From Microbispora sp. ZYX-F-249 (GTDB taxonomy: Bacteria; Actinomycetota; Actinomycetes; Streptosporangiales; Streptosporangiaceae): a stretch of 36,883 bases of DNA. Under the pieces are notes generated by a model. That model worked only from the letters and a program-made list of their open reading frames with translations. It ran no database searches and was not told the DNA's origin. The translations under genes were made by a program, and so were the position numbers. Every line of letters begins with the position of its first letter. Position 1 is the first letter of the stretch. Below, in pieces: positions 7,694 through 14,901 of the stretch. The DNA is taken from positions 1 to 36,883 of the forward strand of contig NZ_JBDJAW010000058.1 in assembly GCF_039649665.1 (NCBI RefSeq), written 5' to 3'.

Positions 7694-8386
7694 TCAGCGG
7701 GTGCGACGGAGACGGTCGAGGGTCTGCTCCAGCTCGTCCTGCAGCACGCGGCCCGCGCCGTCGGCGTCGCCGCGCTCGACGGCGCCGACGAACGCCGCAT
7801 GGGAGTCGTCTCCCGGGTTCGGGTCGCCGGCCCGCAGGCCGAGCAGGTCGACCAGGGCGACCAGCCCCTCCCGCAGACGGGGGACGAACTCGGCGAACAG
7901 GTCGGTCAGCACCGGGTTGTGCGCGGCGGCGACGACGGCCGCGTGCAGGGCGATGTCGGCGTCGACGAAGGCGGCGTCGCCGTCTCGCGCGGCGGCCCGC
8001 CTGGCCTCCAGCGCCGCGTGCAGCGCCGCCACGTCCTCCGGCGTACGGCGCCGCGCCGCCAGCCGGGCGGCCTGCACCTCGACCAGCATGCGCACCTCGT
8101 AGACGTCGGCCACGGCGGCCCGGCGCAGGCGGGCCGCCCAGTCCTCGGCGGGCCTGTCGGAGATGACGAAGACCCCGGCGCCCTGACGCGCCTGGACCAG
8201 CCCGGCTCCGGCCAGCGCGCGCAGGGCCTCGCGGACGGTGGAGCGGCCCACGCCCAGGGTCTTGGCCAGGGTCGTCTCGCCGGGCAGCCGGGTGCCGACC
8301 GGCCAGCGGCCCTCCTCGATATGCGCACGCAGCCTCTCGACGGCCTGGTCGACGAGGGGACTGCGCCGGAGCGCGCCGAGGGTCAT
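7694..8386 (-). CDS. GntR-family transcriptional regulator, FadR/FCD subfamily
   Basis: 230 residues. The N-terminal winged helix (about residues 8-75) contains the GntR signature GTRLPGETTLAKTLGVGRSTVREALRAL. An all-helical FCD ligand domain follows, with the metal-binding pattern DADIALHAAV (D and first His) and later DDSHAAF. FCD regulators usually sense carboxylates such as lactate, gluconate or amino-acid-derived acids. It faces leuA, and the 55 bases between its ATG and the leuA leader peptide hold two direct GTTGTC repeats, so both genes may be controlled by it. GAGGTGA lies about seven bases before the ATG at 8386. Confidence 0.92.
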   Translation of the reverse strand: MTLGALRRSPLVDQAVERLRAHIEEGRWPVGTRLPGETTLAKTLGVGRSTVREALRALAGAGLVQARQGAGVFVISDRPAEDWAARLRRAAVADVYEVRMLVEVQAARLAARRRTPEDVAALHAALEARRAAARDGDAAFVDADIALHAAVVAAAHNPVLTDLFAEFVPRLREGLVALVDLLGLRAGDPNPGDDSHAAFVGAVERGDADGAGRVLQDELEQTLDRLRRTR

Positions 8387-8395
8387 CGCATTTCA

Positions 8396-8441
8396 CCTCT
8401 CAGGTTGTCTGAGGAGTTGTCGTGTGGTTACTCTACCGCCC
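8396..8441 (+). promoter_or_regulatory. leuA leader promoter with repeats shared with the GntR gene
   Basis: A -10 box TACTCT (8429-8434) is seven bases before the leader-peptide ATG, with TTGTCT (8405-8410) as a -35 candidate at 18 bases. Direct repeats GTTGTC at 8404-8409 and 8416-8421 start 12 bases apart. An inverted repeat CTCAG/CTGAG (8399-8403 and 8409-8413) overlaps the first. All lie between the divergent GntR gene and the leader, a suitable place for GntR binding. Confidence 0.45.
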
Positions 8442-8489
8442 ATGACGCCGCTCGGCCTCCTTCTTCTCGGCCGCCGCGGCGGGGCCTGA
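8442..8489 (+). CDS. leuL: leuA leader peptide (attenuation)
   Basis: 15 codons, M-T-P-L-G-L-L-L-L-G-R-R-G-G-A then TGA. Five Leu codons are present, four of them consecutive (CTC CTT CTT CTC at 8457-8468), including two CTT codons that are rare in such a GC-rich genome. The peptide sits just upstream of leuA and of two mutually exclusive stems. This is the classic layout of ribosome-mediated attenuation: leucyl-tRNA shortage stalls the ribosome on the Leu run and frees an antiterminator segment. There is no ribosome site, but a -10 box seven bases upstream suggests leaderless translation. Confidence 0.8.
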   Translation: MTPLGLLLLGRRGGA

Positions 8490-8520
8490 TCCGATGACCG
8501 GCACCCCGCCGCGGGGTGCC
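8477..8520 (+). terminator. leuA attenuator: terminator stem and competing antiterminator
   Basis: Terminator stem: GGCACCCC (8500-8507), loop GCCGC, GGGGTGCC (8513-8520), eight perfect pairs. The competing pairing is CGGCGGGG (8477-8484) with CCCCGCCG (8504-8511), also eight perfect pairs and incompatible with the terminator. A ribosome at the leader stop codon (8487-8489) would cover 8477-8484 and let the terminator form; one stalled at 8457-8468 would leave it free. No U-tract follows, which is common in actinobacteria. Confidence 0.7.
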
Positions 8521-8558
8521 GTGCCGCCGGTCGCCCTCCCGACCGAAGGATCATCTCC

Positions 8559-10307
8559 GTGACCACCACCTCCACTGCCTTCCCGACGATCCGCACCCCG
8601 CGCGGCCCGGTGCCCGCCGGTGCTCCCGCCTGGAATCCCCAGCGGGGCAGCGCGATGCCGCACCACCGCTACCGGCCGGCCCACGAGCGGGTGGAGATCC
8701 CCGAGATCCACCGCGAGTGGCCGGGCCGCAGGATCGAGCGCCCCCCGCTGTGGGTGCCCGTCGACCTGCGCGACGGCAACCAGGCGCTGGCCGAGCCCAT
8801 GGACACGCCACGCAAGCGGCGCATGTTCGACCTCCTCGTCGCGATGGGGTTCAAGGAGATCGAGGTCGGCTACCCGTCGTCGAGCCGGACCGACTTCGGC
8901 TTCGTCCGGCACCTGGCCGAAAGCGGCGTGGTGCCGGACGACGTGACCCCCGTGGTGTTCACGGCGGCCCGCCGCGACCTCATCGAGCAGACCTTCGCCT
9001 CGATCCAGGGCATGCCGCGGGCGGTGGTGCACCTGTACACCGCGACCGCGCCGGTCTGGCGGGACGTCGTGCTCGGGCAGGACCGGGCCGGGCTGCACGC
9101 GCTCATCCGGGAGGCCGCCGGTCACATCGGGCGGCTCGCCGACGCGATGCCGGGGACGGCGGTGCGTTTCGAGTTCTCGCCCGAGGTGTTCAACTGCACC
9201 GAGCCCGACTTCGTCCTGGAGGTCTGCAACGGCCTCACCCGGTTGTGGGACGCCTCGCCCGACCGGCCGGTGATCCACAACCTGCCCGCCACCGTCGAGA
9301 TCGCCACGCCGAACCTGTACGCCGACCAGATCGAGTACATGCACCGCCACCTGGAACGGCGCGACGCCGTCATCCTCTCGGTCCATCCGCACAACGACAG
9401 GGGCACGGGGGTGGCCTGCGCGGAGCTCGCCGTACTGGCCGGGGCGCAGCGCGTCGAGGGCTGCCTGTTCGGCAACGGCGAGCGCACCGGGAACGTCGAC
9501 CTCGTCACGCTCGCGCTCAACCTGTACGCCCAGGGGGTCGACCCGATGGTCGACTTCTCCGACATCGACGTGATCCGGCGGACCGTCGAGGAGTGCAACC
9601 GGTTGCCGGTCCACGTCCGCCATCCGTACGGCGGGGACCTCGTCTACACGGCCTTCTCCGGGACCCATCAGGACGCCATCAGCAAGGGGCTCGCCCACCA
9701 CGAGCGTGCGGCGGCCGAGCGGGGCGTGCCGGTGGGGGAGGCGCCCTGGGCCGTGCCCTACCTGCCGATCGACCCGGCCGACGTCGGCCGGACGTACGAG
9801 GCGGTGATCCGGGTCAACAGCCAGTCGGGCAAGGGGGGCGTCGCCCACCTCCTCCGGGCGCACCACGGGCTCGACCTGCCCAAGGCGCTGCGTGCCGACT
9901 TCTCCCGCGTCGTCCAGGACGCGACGGACCGCAGCGGGCGGGAGGCCACGCCGAAGGACCTGCTCGAGCTGTTCCGCGCCGCGTACGCGGTGGAGGGCGG
10001 GCCGGTCACTCTGGCGTCGTGGACGGCGGACGGCGCTGGATTCCGCTGCGTCCTGCGCCGGAATGACGCGGCGTACGAGGCGAGCGGCGCCGCGCCGGCG
10101 GACGCCGTCACCGCCGCCCTGGCGGCGGCCGGGATCGCGGTGGAGGTGCTGGAACGGGACGGACACACGGTGGAGGGCGGCGCGGTCGCCTATGTCCGGT
10201 GCCGGGTCGCCGGCGCCTGCGTGTGGGGCGCGGGCGAGGACGCCGGCGCCGGGACGGCGTTCGCCCGGGCCGTGCTCGCCGCGGTCAACCGCGCCCTGGC
10301 CGGGTGA
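8559..10307 (+). CDS. leuA: 2-isopropylmalate synthase
   Basis: 582 residues, the actinobacterial long form. It condenses acetyl-CoA with 2-oxoisovalerate, the first committed step of leucine synthesis. The catalytic TIM barrel includes LRDGNQ (70-75), EVGYPSSSRTDF and the metal-binding HPHND (276-280), followed by GCLFGNGERTGNVDL. The C-terminal regulatory domain (about 450-580) is the site of leucine feedback inhibition in the family. The N-terminus reads like other actinobacterial LeuA proteins (AWNPQRGSAMPHHRYRP). GTG 8559 has AAGGA eight bases upstream. Expression should be controlled by the attenuator directly upstream, possibly with the divergent FadR-type regulator. Confidence 0.97.
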   Translation: MTTTSTAFPTIRTPRGPVPAGAPAWNPQRGSAMPHHRYRPAHERVEIPEIHREWPGRRIERPPLWVPVDLRDGNQALAEPMDTPRKRRMFDLLVAMGFKEIEVGYPSSSRTDFGFVRHLAESGVVPDDVTPVVFTAARRDLIEQTFASIQGMPRAVVHLYTATAPVWRDVVLGQDRAGLHALIREAAGHIGRLADAMPGTAVRFEFSPEVFNCTEPDFVLEVCNGLTRLWDASPDRPVIHNLPATVEIATPNLYADQIEYMHRHLERRDAVILSVHPHNDRGTGVACAELAVLAGAQRVEGCLFGNGERTGNVDLVTLALNLYAQGVDPMVDFSDIDVIRRTVEECNRLPVHVRHPYGGDLVYTAFSGTHQDAISKGLAHHERAAAERGVPVGEAPWAVPYLPIDPADVGRTYEAVIRVNSQSGKGGVAHLLRAHHGLDLPKALRADFSRVVQDATDRSGREATPKDLLELFRAAYAVEGGPVTLASWTADGAGFRCVLRRNDAAYEASGAAPADAVTAALAAAGIAVEVLERDGHTVEGGAVAYVRCRVAGACVWGAGEDAGAGTAFARAVLAAVNRALAG

Positions 10308-10388
10308 ACCGGCGGCCGGCTGGACTCTCCCCCTGTGGGAGGTCGCATGCTCCTCCCGGCGGTTCCGGTCGGCACGAGGAGAGCGATC

Positions 10389-11372
10389 ATGGCCATGGTG
10401 GAGGGCGTCGAGGCCCGCGGCACGCACCACTGCGAGACGACGGCGCTGGGAGTGCTGCTGCGGCATGAGGGACTCGACCTGTCCGAGCCCATGCTGTTCG
10501 GGCTGGGCTCGGGCCTGTCCTTCGTCTACTGGGACGGCAAGGGCATGCCGTTCCCATTCATCGGAGGCCGCGTCAAGCCCTTCGAGCTCACCAGGAACCT
10601 GGCCGCCCGGCTGGGACTGACGTTGACGACGCAGGAGACCACCTCACCCCGCAAGGCGTGGGAGAACGTGGCCGCCCCCATCGACGCGGGCCGGCCGGTC
10701 GGCCTCCAGCTCGACTGCTACCACCTGGACTATTTCCGCTCCAAGGTGCACTTCGGCGGTCATGTCGTCGCCATGTACGGCTACGACGAGCACGACGCCT
10801 ACCTGGTGGACACCGATCAGCAGGGAGGGGCGGTGCGCACCAGCCGGGCGGCCTTGGCCATGGCACGGGCCGAACGCGGCCCGATGACCGCCAGGCACCG
10901 ATCCTTCACCATCACCCTGCCCGCTCGCCCGCTGTCCTGGCAGGACCGAATCGTCCCCGCAATCAGGGACTGCGCCGACGCCTTCCTCGCCGCTCCCATC
11001 GCGAATCTGGGTTATCGCGGCATCGGCAAAGCCGGCAGGCAGGTGCCCGGATGGCTGCGACGCGCCGGCGAGCCGCGGCGGGACCTGCCGCAGGCCGCCC
11101 TCCTCATGGAGCAGGGCGGCACCGGCGGCGCCCTGTTCCGCGTCCTCTATCGGGACTTCCTCGACGAGTGCACCCGGCTGATCGACGACGACGACCTGCG
11201 CGCCGGTCACCGGCTGTACGCCGAGGCCGCCGTTCTGTGGGCGCGGGTGTCCAGCCTGATCGCGAAGGCGGGGGAGACCGGCGACGCGGGGCACCTCGAG
11301 GAGGCCGGCGTGATCCTCCACGATCTTGCGCGCATCGAGGAGGAGGCGATGCAGGCGCTGCGCCGGCTGTAG
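10389..11372 (+). CDS. BtrH N-terminal / DUF4872 domain protein
   Basis: 327 residues. The N-terminal half is a BtrH-like papain-fold domain with a probable triad of C15 (GTHHCETTALG), H125 (FGGHVVAMYGYD) and D141 (YLVDTDQQGG). The C-terminal half is helical and matches the DUF4872 region. BtrH of butirosin synthesis moves an acyl group from an acyl carrier protein to an aminoglycoside; homologues also occur alone or in other natural-product clusters. No carrier protein, amide synthase or cluster is visible here, so acyl or peptide transfer is inferred from the fold only. ATG 10389 is preceded by GAGGAG at seven bases; longer in-frame starts lack one. It ends 14 bases before the convergent CGNR gene. 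Confidence 0.78.
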   Translation: MAMVEGVEARGTHHCETTALGVLLRHEGLDLSEPMLFGLGSGLSFVYWDGKGMPFPFIGGRVKPFELTRNLAARLGLTLTTQETTSPRKAWENVAAPIDAGRPVGLQLDCYHLDYFRSKVHFGGHVVAMYGYDEHDAYLVDTDQQGGAVRTSRAALAMARAERGPMTARHRSFTITLPARPLSWQDRIVPAIRDCADAFLAAPIANLGYRGIGKAGRQVPGWLRRAGEPRRDLPQAALLMEQGGTGGALFRVLYRDFLDECTRLIDDDDLRAGHRLYAEAAVLWARVSSLIAKAGETGDAGHLEEAGVILHDLARIEEEAMQALRRL

Positions 11373-11386
11373 GGCGGACCACCGCG

Positions 11387-11959
11387 TCAACCCTCACGCG
11401 AGCGGTGCGCGCGGACCTTGTGGCGGTTGCCGCACCGCTCCATCGAGCACCAGCGCCTGCTGCCCGGGCGTGAGGTGTCGACGAAGACGAGGGCGCAGTT
11501 GTCTCCCGCGCACTCCCGCACCCGGTGCGCGTACGGGCCGGTGAACAGCTCGACGGCGTCCCTCGCGACGGTCGCGACCACTTGGGCCCCGGTCGCGGGG
11601 ACGGCCCAGGACCTCAGCCCGCCGGCCGTCATCACGGGCGTCAGCGGGGGCGCCGACGCCGCCTCGTTGACCGCGTCCACGTCCGCCTGCCTCGGCGTGC
11701 GTCCGTGCGCGCGGTCGCCGGCGAGGCCCCACAGGGCGGTGCGCAGGACCTTGGCGCGGAGGAGGTCCTTCGCCGTCGCGTCCACCCGCTCCAGGCCGAG
11801 CCGGGACGCGGCGGCCCACCGGGCGAGGTCGTCCGGCTCGTGCAGCGTCTCGTAGTGGGCGTAGACCCCCACGCCGCCGCTCACGAGGAACTCCAGGCAG
11901 AGGGCGCCCGGGTCGAACCGGAAGGAGGCTCCGTCGCGCGGATGTAGCGTCAGGCTCAT
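11387..11959 (-). CDS. CGNR zinc-finger / ABATE-domain transcriptional regulator
   Basis: 190 residues. The N-terminal ABATE domain (about 10-135) is followed by a C-terminal CGNR zinc finger with C150, C155, C171 and C176 and the family motif RPGSRRWCSMERCGNR. Such proteins are considered DNA-binding regulators in actinobacteria. The start is fixed by the promoter: its ATG is the left end of a palindrome shared with the divergent VOC gene, and a TATAGT -10 box lies six bases upstream. There is no room for a ribosome site, so the mRNA is leaderless. Autoregulation through the palindrome is likely. Confidence 0.9.
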   Translation of the reverse strand: MSLTLHPRDGASFRFDPGALCLEFLVSGGVGVYAHYETLHEPDDLARWAAASRLGLERVDATAKDLLRAKVLRTALWGLAGDRAHGRTPRQADVDAVNEAASAPPLTPVMTAGGLRSWAVPATGAQVVATVARDAVELFTGPYAHRVRECAGDNCALVFVDTSRPGSRRWCSMERCGNRHKVRAHRSREG

Positions 11960-11983
11960 GTAACCACTATAAAGGGTTACATG
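11957..11983. promoter_or_regulatory. Palindromic operator with two opposed -10 boxes and both start codons
   Basis: Perfect inverted repeat CATGTAACC (11957-11965) and GGTTACATG (11975-11983) around the nine bases ACTATAAAG. The outer ATGs are the start codons of the two divergent genes. The centre holds TATAAA (11968-11973), seven bases before the VOC ATG, and on the other strand TATAGT (11971-11966), six bases before the CGNR ATG. A protein bound here would cover both promoters and both translation starts. Confidence 0.8.
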
Positions 11984-12424
11984 ACTCTCGAATGGAAGCT
12001 CGTCATCGACTGCGTCGACCCGCACGCGCAGGCGGCGTTCTGGGCACAGGCCCTGGGTTACGAGGTGGAGGACAACAGCGCGCTGGTCGGCCGGCTCCTG
12101 GACGCCGGCGTGCTGGGGGAGGCGGAGGTGACCCCCGACCGTACGGCCTTCCGGACGCTGCGGGCCGTGCGGCACCCGGACGACCCGTTCGACCCGCACA
12201 GCGGCACCGGCCTCGGCCGCCGGATCCTCTTCCAGGCGGTTCCCGAGCCGAAGGCGGGCAAGAACCGCCTGCACATCGACCTGCACGCGGGCCCCGAGCG
12301 CAGGGACGCCGAGGTGGACCGGCTCAAGGGGCTCGGCGCGACCGTGCTGCGGACCGTGCAGGAGCCGGGGACCCACCACGTCACCATGGCCGACCCCGAG
12401 GGCAACGAGTTCGACGTGCAGTGA
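11981..12424 (+). CDS. VOC family protein (glyoxalase-like)
   Basis: 147 residues in one vicinal-oxygen-chelate fold built from two beta-alpha-beta-beta-beta modules. It starts WKLVIDCVDPHAQAAFWAQALGYEV and ends HHVTMADPEGNEFDV, which is characteristic of the Glyoxalase_6 type in actinobacteria. Metal-ligand positions are poorly defined, so it may be a resistance or binding protein or a lyase or dioxygenase relative. It begins directly at the ATG closing the shared palindrome, without a ribosome site, so it is leaderless and probably controlled by the adjacent CGNR protein. Confidence 0.9.
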   Translation: MTLEWKLVIDCVDPHAQAAFWAQALGYEVEDNSALVGRLLDAGVLGEAEVTPDRTAFRTLRAVRHPDDPFDPHSGTGLGRRILFQAVPEPKAGKNRLHIDLHAGPERRDAEVDRLKGLGATVLRTVQEPGTHHVTMADPEGNEFDVQ

Positions 12425-12428
12425 ATCC

Positions 12429-13034
12429 CTACAGCCAGCCGTTGTGGCGCGCCAGCCGGGCGGCCTCGATGCGGTTCCTGGTGCCGGTCTTGCCGATGGC
12501 CGACGACAGGTAGTTGCGGACGGTGCTCTCCGACAGGTGGAGGCGGGCGGCGATGTCGGAGATCGTCGAGCCGTCGGCCGCCGCGGCCAGGACGTCGCGC
12601 TCCCTGTCGGTCAACGGACTCGGGCCGGTGCTCAGCGCCGCCGCGGCGAGAGCGGGATCGATGACCCGCTCGCCGCGCAGGACCCGGCGGACGGCGTCGG
12701 CGAGCTCCTCGACCGGCCCGTCCTTGACCAGGAACCCCCGGGCCCCGGCCTCCATCGCGCGGCGCAGGTAGCCGGGCCGCCCGAACGTCGTGAGGATGAG
12801 CACGGCGCAGCCGGGCAGGTGTTCGCGCAGGTCGGCGGCGGTCTCCAGGCCGCCGCGGCCCGGCATCTCGATGTCGAGCAGGGCCACGTCGGGCCGGGTC
12901 CGCAGCGCGGCGTCCACCACCTCGTCGCCGTGGCCGACCTGGGCGACGACCTCGATGTCCTCCTCCAGGCCGAGGAGCAGGGCCAGCGCGCCGCGCATCA
13001 TGCCCTGGTCCTCGGCCAGCAGCACCCGGATCAC
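12429..13034 (-). CDS. NarL/LuxR-family response regulator
   Basis: 201 residues. Receiver domain: acidic pocket at E8/D9 (AEDQ), phospho-acceptor D54 (LLDIEMPG), T82/T83 and K104 (FLVKDG). LuxR-type helix-turn-helix: LTDRERDVLAAAADGSTISDIAARLHLSESTVRNYLSSAIGKTG. It is the partner of the histidine kinase just upstream; GTG 13034 overlaps the kinase stop by four bases. It is the last gene of the ATPase-permease-kinase-regulator operon. Its likely target is the long inverted repeat at 15851-15876 before the ATPase gene. Confidence 0.94.
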   Translation of the reverse strand: MIRVLLAEDQGMMRGALALLLGLEEDIEVVAQVGHGDEVVDAALRTRPDVALLDIEMPGRGGLETAADLREHLPGCAVLILTTFGRPGYLRRAMEAGARGFLVKDGPVEELADAVRRVLRGERVIDPALAAAALSTGPSPLTDRERDVLAAAADGSTISDIAARLHLSESTVRNYLSSAIGKTGTRNRIEAARLARHNGWL

Positions 13035-14155
13035 TCGCCGTCCTCCTCCGCGTACGGCACCGTCACGCGGAGGAGGAAGCCCCCGTCCGGCGGCGCCGTC
13101 GTCTCCAGCGCGCCGCCCACGGCCTTCACCCGCTCGCGCAGGCCGGTCAGGCCGTTGCCCTCGCCGTACGGCTTCGCGGGCGGGCCGTCGTCGCGGATCT
13201 CCAGCACGAGGTGCCCGCGGTCCTCGCCCAGGCCGATCGCGCAGGCCGCCGCGCGGCTGTGCCGTACGACGTTGGTCACGCCCTCGCGCACGGCCCAGCC
13301 GAGCAGGGCGTCGGTCTCGGGAGCGGGGCGTACGGAGGCCACGCGGACGGTCGCCTCGACGCCGGCGTCCGCGAGGGCGGCGCGTGCGGAGTCGAGCTCG
13401 GCGGTGAGCCCTCTGCCGCGATAACCGGTGACGGCGGCCCGCACCTCGGTCAGCGCCTGCCGTCCGATCCGCTCGATGTCGGCCGCCTGCCCGGCCGCCT
13501 CGTCCGCGTCCACCCGCGCCAGCCGGCGTACGGCCTCGGCCTTGACGACCATCACCGAGAGCGTGTGGCCGAGCAGGTCGTGCAGGTCGCGGGAGAAGCG
13601 CAGCCGCTCCTCGGACACGGCGGCCCGGGCCAGTTCCTCCCGGGTGGCCTTGAGCTCGTGGATGGCCGCCCACAGCCGGATGATGATCGCCGGGATGATG
13701 CCCGCGGTGAACGTCCCCCAGACCAGCGCGAGCATGCCGCTCAGGTCGGCGCCGGCCCGTACGGCGACGGCCAGAGCGGCGGCGCACTCGGCGAACAGCA
13801 CGACCGGCAGGACCTTGCCGCCGATGGTGGTCCCGGTGGCCACGGCCAGCATGGTGACGAGATAGAGCCAGTTGCTCCCGAACCAGGCCGCCGACGCGAG
13901 GACCACCGCCGCGAGCAGTCCCAGCGCCGGCAGGGCGCGCCGCCGGTCGGCGAAGGCGAAGCGCGTGGTGGCCACGTAGAGCCCGGCGGCGGCCAGCGCG
14001 GCCGGCCAGGCCAGCCACAGCGGCTGGGAGCGGCCGTGCGCGATTTCCCACACGGGCGCCGCCGTCACGGCGGCCCACATGTACATGCCCCTGGCGTCGG
14101 GGCCGCGCTCGCCCTCCCGCAGCGGGTCGAGCCAGGTGCCGCGTTCTGTCGTCAT
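13031..14155 (-). CDS. Sensor histidine kinase (HisKA_3 type)
   Basis: 374 residues. The N-terminal half has about five to six hydrophobic membrane segments (residues 25-160). A HisKA_3 dimerisation helix follows with phospho-acceptor H192 in FSRDLHDLLGHTLSVM, then a HATPase_c domain with N-box REGVTNVVRHS and G-box IRDDGPP and GNGLTGLRERV. It resembles the DesK/LiaS-like kinases found with ABC-2 transporters, which report membrane or antibiotic stress. ATG 14155 is used here; a GTG at 14167 is also in frame and neither has a clear ribosome site. It lies 20 bases downstream of the permease gene. Confidence 0.92.
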   Translation of the reverse strand: MTTERGTWLDPLREGERGPDARGMYMWAAVTAAPVWEIAHGRSQPLWLAWPAALAAAGLYVATTRFAFADRRRALPALGLLAAVVLASAAWFGSNWLYLVTMLAVATGTTIGGKVLPVVLFAECAAALAVAVRAGADLSGMLALVWGTFTAGIIPAIIIRLWAAIHELKATREELARAAVSEERLRFSRDLHDLLGHTLSVMVVKAEAVRRLARVDADEAAGQAADIERIGRQALTEVRAAVTGYRGRGLTAELDSARAALADAGVEATVRVASVRPAPETDALLGWAVREGVTNVVRHSRAAACAIGLGEDRGHLVLEIRDDGPPAKPYGEGNGLTGLRERVKAVGGALETTAPPDGGFLLRVTVPYAEEDGE

Positions 14156-14175
14156 CGGGAACGTCACAATAGCGG

Positions 14176-14901
14176 TCAGGCCCGGCGACCGGCGCGCCGA
14201 TAACCGTGCACCGCGTAGACGCCGAAGACGAGCAGCCAGGCCGACAGGATCGCGACCTGGCGGACGGTGGGCACGTCGCCGAACGCGACCCGCCAGGACA
14301 ACCCGGCGTAGCTGTTCGACGGGGTCCACTCGGCGACCGCGCGCAGCCAGGACGGGAAGTTCGCGACCGGCACCCACAGGCCGCCGAGGACGGCCAGCGT
14401 CAGCATGGTCGCGATGTTGGCCATCGCGGCCGACTGGCCCGACAGCCGGTAGCCGTTGCCGAGGCCGAGCAGGGAGAACGGCACGGTCCCCGCCCACAGG
14501 AGAACGACGATCGCCAGCCACCGCTGCGGCGCGAGCGTGACGTGGTTGACCAGCACGCCGGCCAGCAGCACGGCCGCGATGCTCGGCACGACGCCGGCGA
14601 TCCCGGTGACGACCTTCCCGGCCACGACCTGGGCGGGGGTCAGCGGGGTGAGCCGCAACCGGCGCAGCCATCCCGCCGCGCGGTCCTCGGCGATGCCGCT
14701 GCCGTTGTTGAACGCGCCGCCGAGCGCGCCGTACGCCGCCATGCCGACCATCGTGTAGATCGCGGCGTCGTGCCGGTCGCCGGGGGCCAGGCCGAGGTTG
14801 GTGAAGAGGAGGTACATGACGACCGGCATGGCGATCCCGAAGATCACGTAGCCGCCGTCGCGCATGGTCCTGAGCAGTTCGAGCCGTACGTATCCCCACA
14901 T
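14176..14901 (-). CDS. ABC-2 type transporter permease
   Basis: 241 residues with six predicted membrane helices. The short cytosolic N-terminus (RLELLRTMRDGGYVIFGIAMPVVMYLLF) and the conserved ABC-2 segment RRLRLTPLTPAQVVAGKV before the third helix are typical of drug or lipid exporters. The start ATG shares one base with the ATPase stop (TGATG), so the two are translationally coupled. With the ATPase and the kinase/regulator pair it forms an exporter probably induced by what it exports. Substrate unknown. Confidence 0.93.
   Translation of the reverse strand: MWGYVRLELLRTMRDGGYVIFGIAMPVVMYLLFTNLGLAPGDRHDAAIYTMVGMAAYGALGGAFNNGSGIAEDRAAGWLRRLRLTPLTPAQVVAGKVVTGIAGVVPSIAAVLLAGVLVNHVTLAPQRWLAIVVLLWAGTVPFSLLGLGNGYRLSGQSAAMANIATMLTLAVLGGLWVPVANFPSWLRAVAEWTPSNSYAGLSWRVAFGDVPTVRQVAILSAWLLVFGVYAVHGYRRAGRRA

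Noticed and set aside
10340..10366. GGGAGG/CCTCCC inverted repeat before the BtrH gene
   Set aside because: Only six pairs with a nine-base loop, at chance level for this GC content, and no promoter relation.
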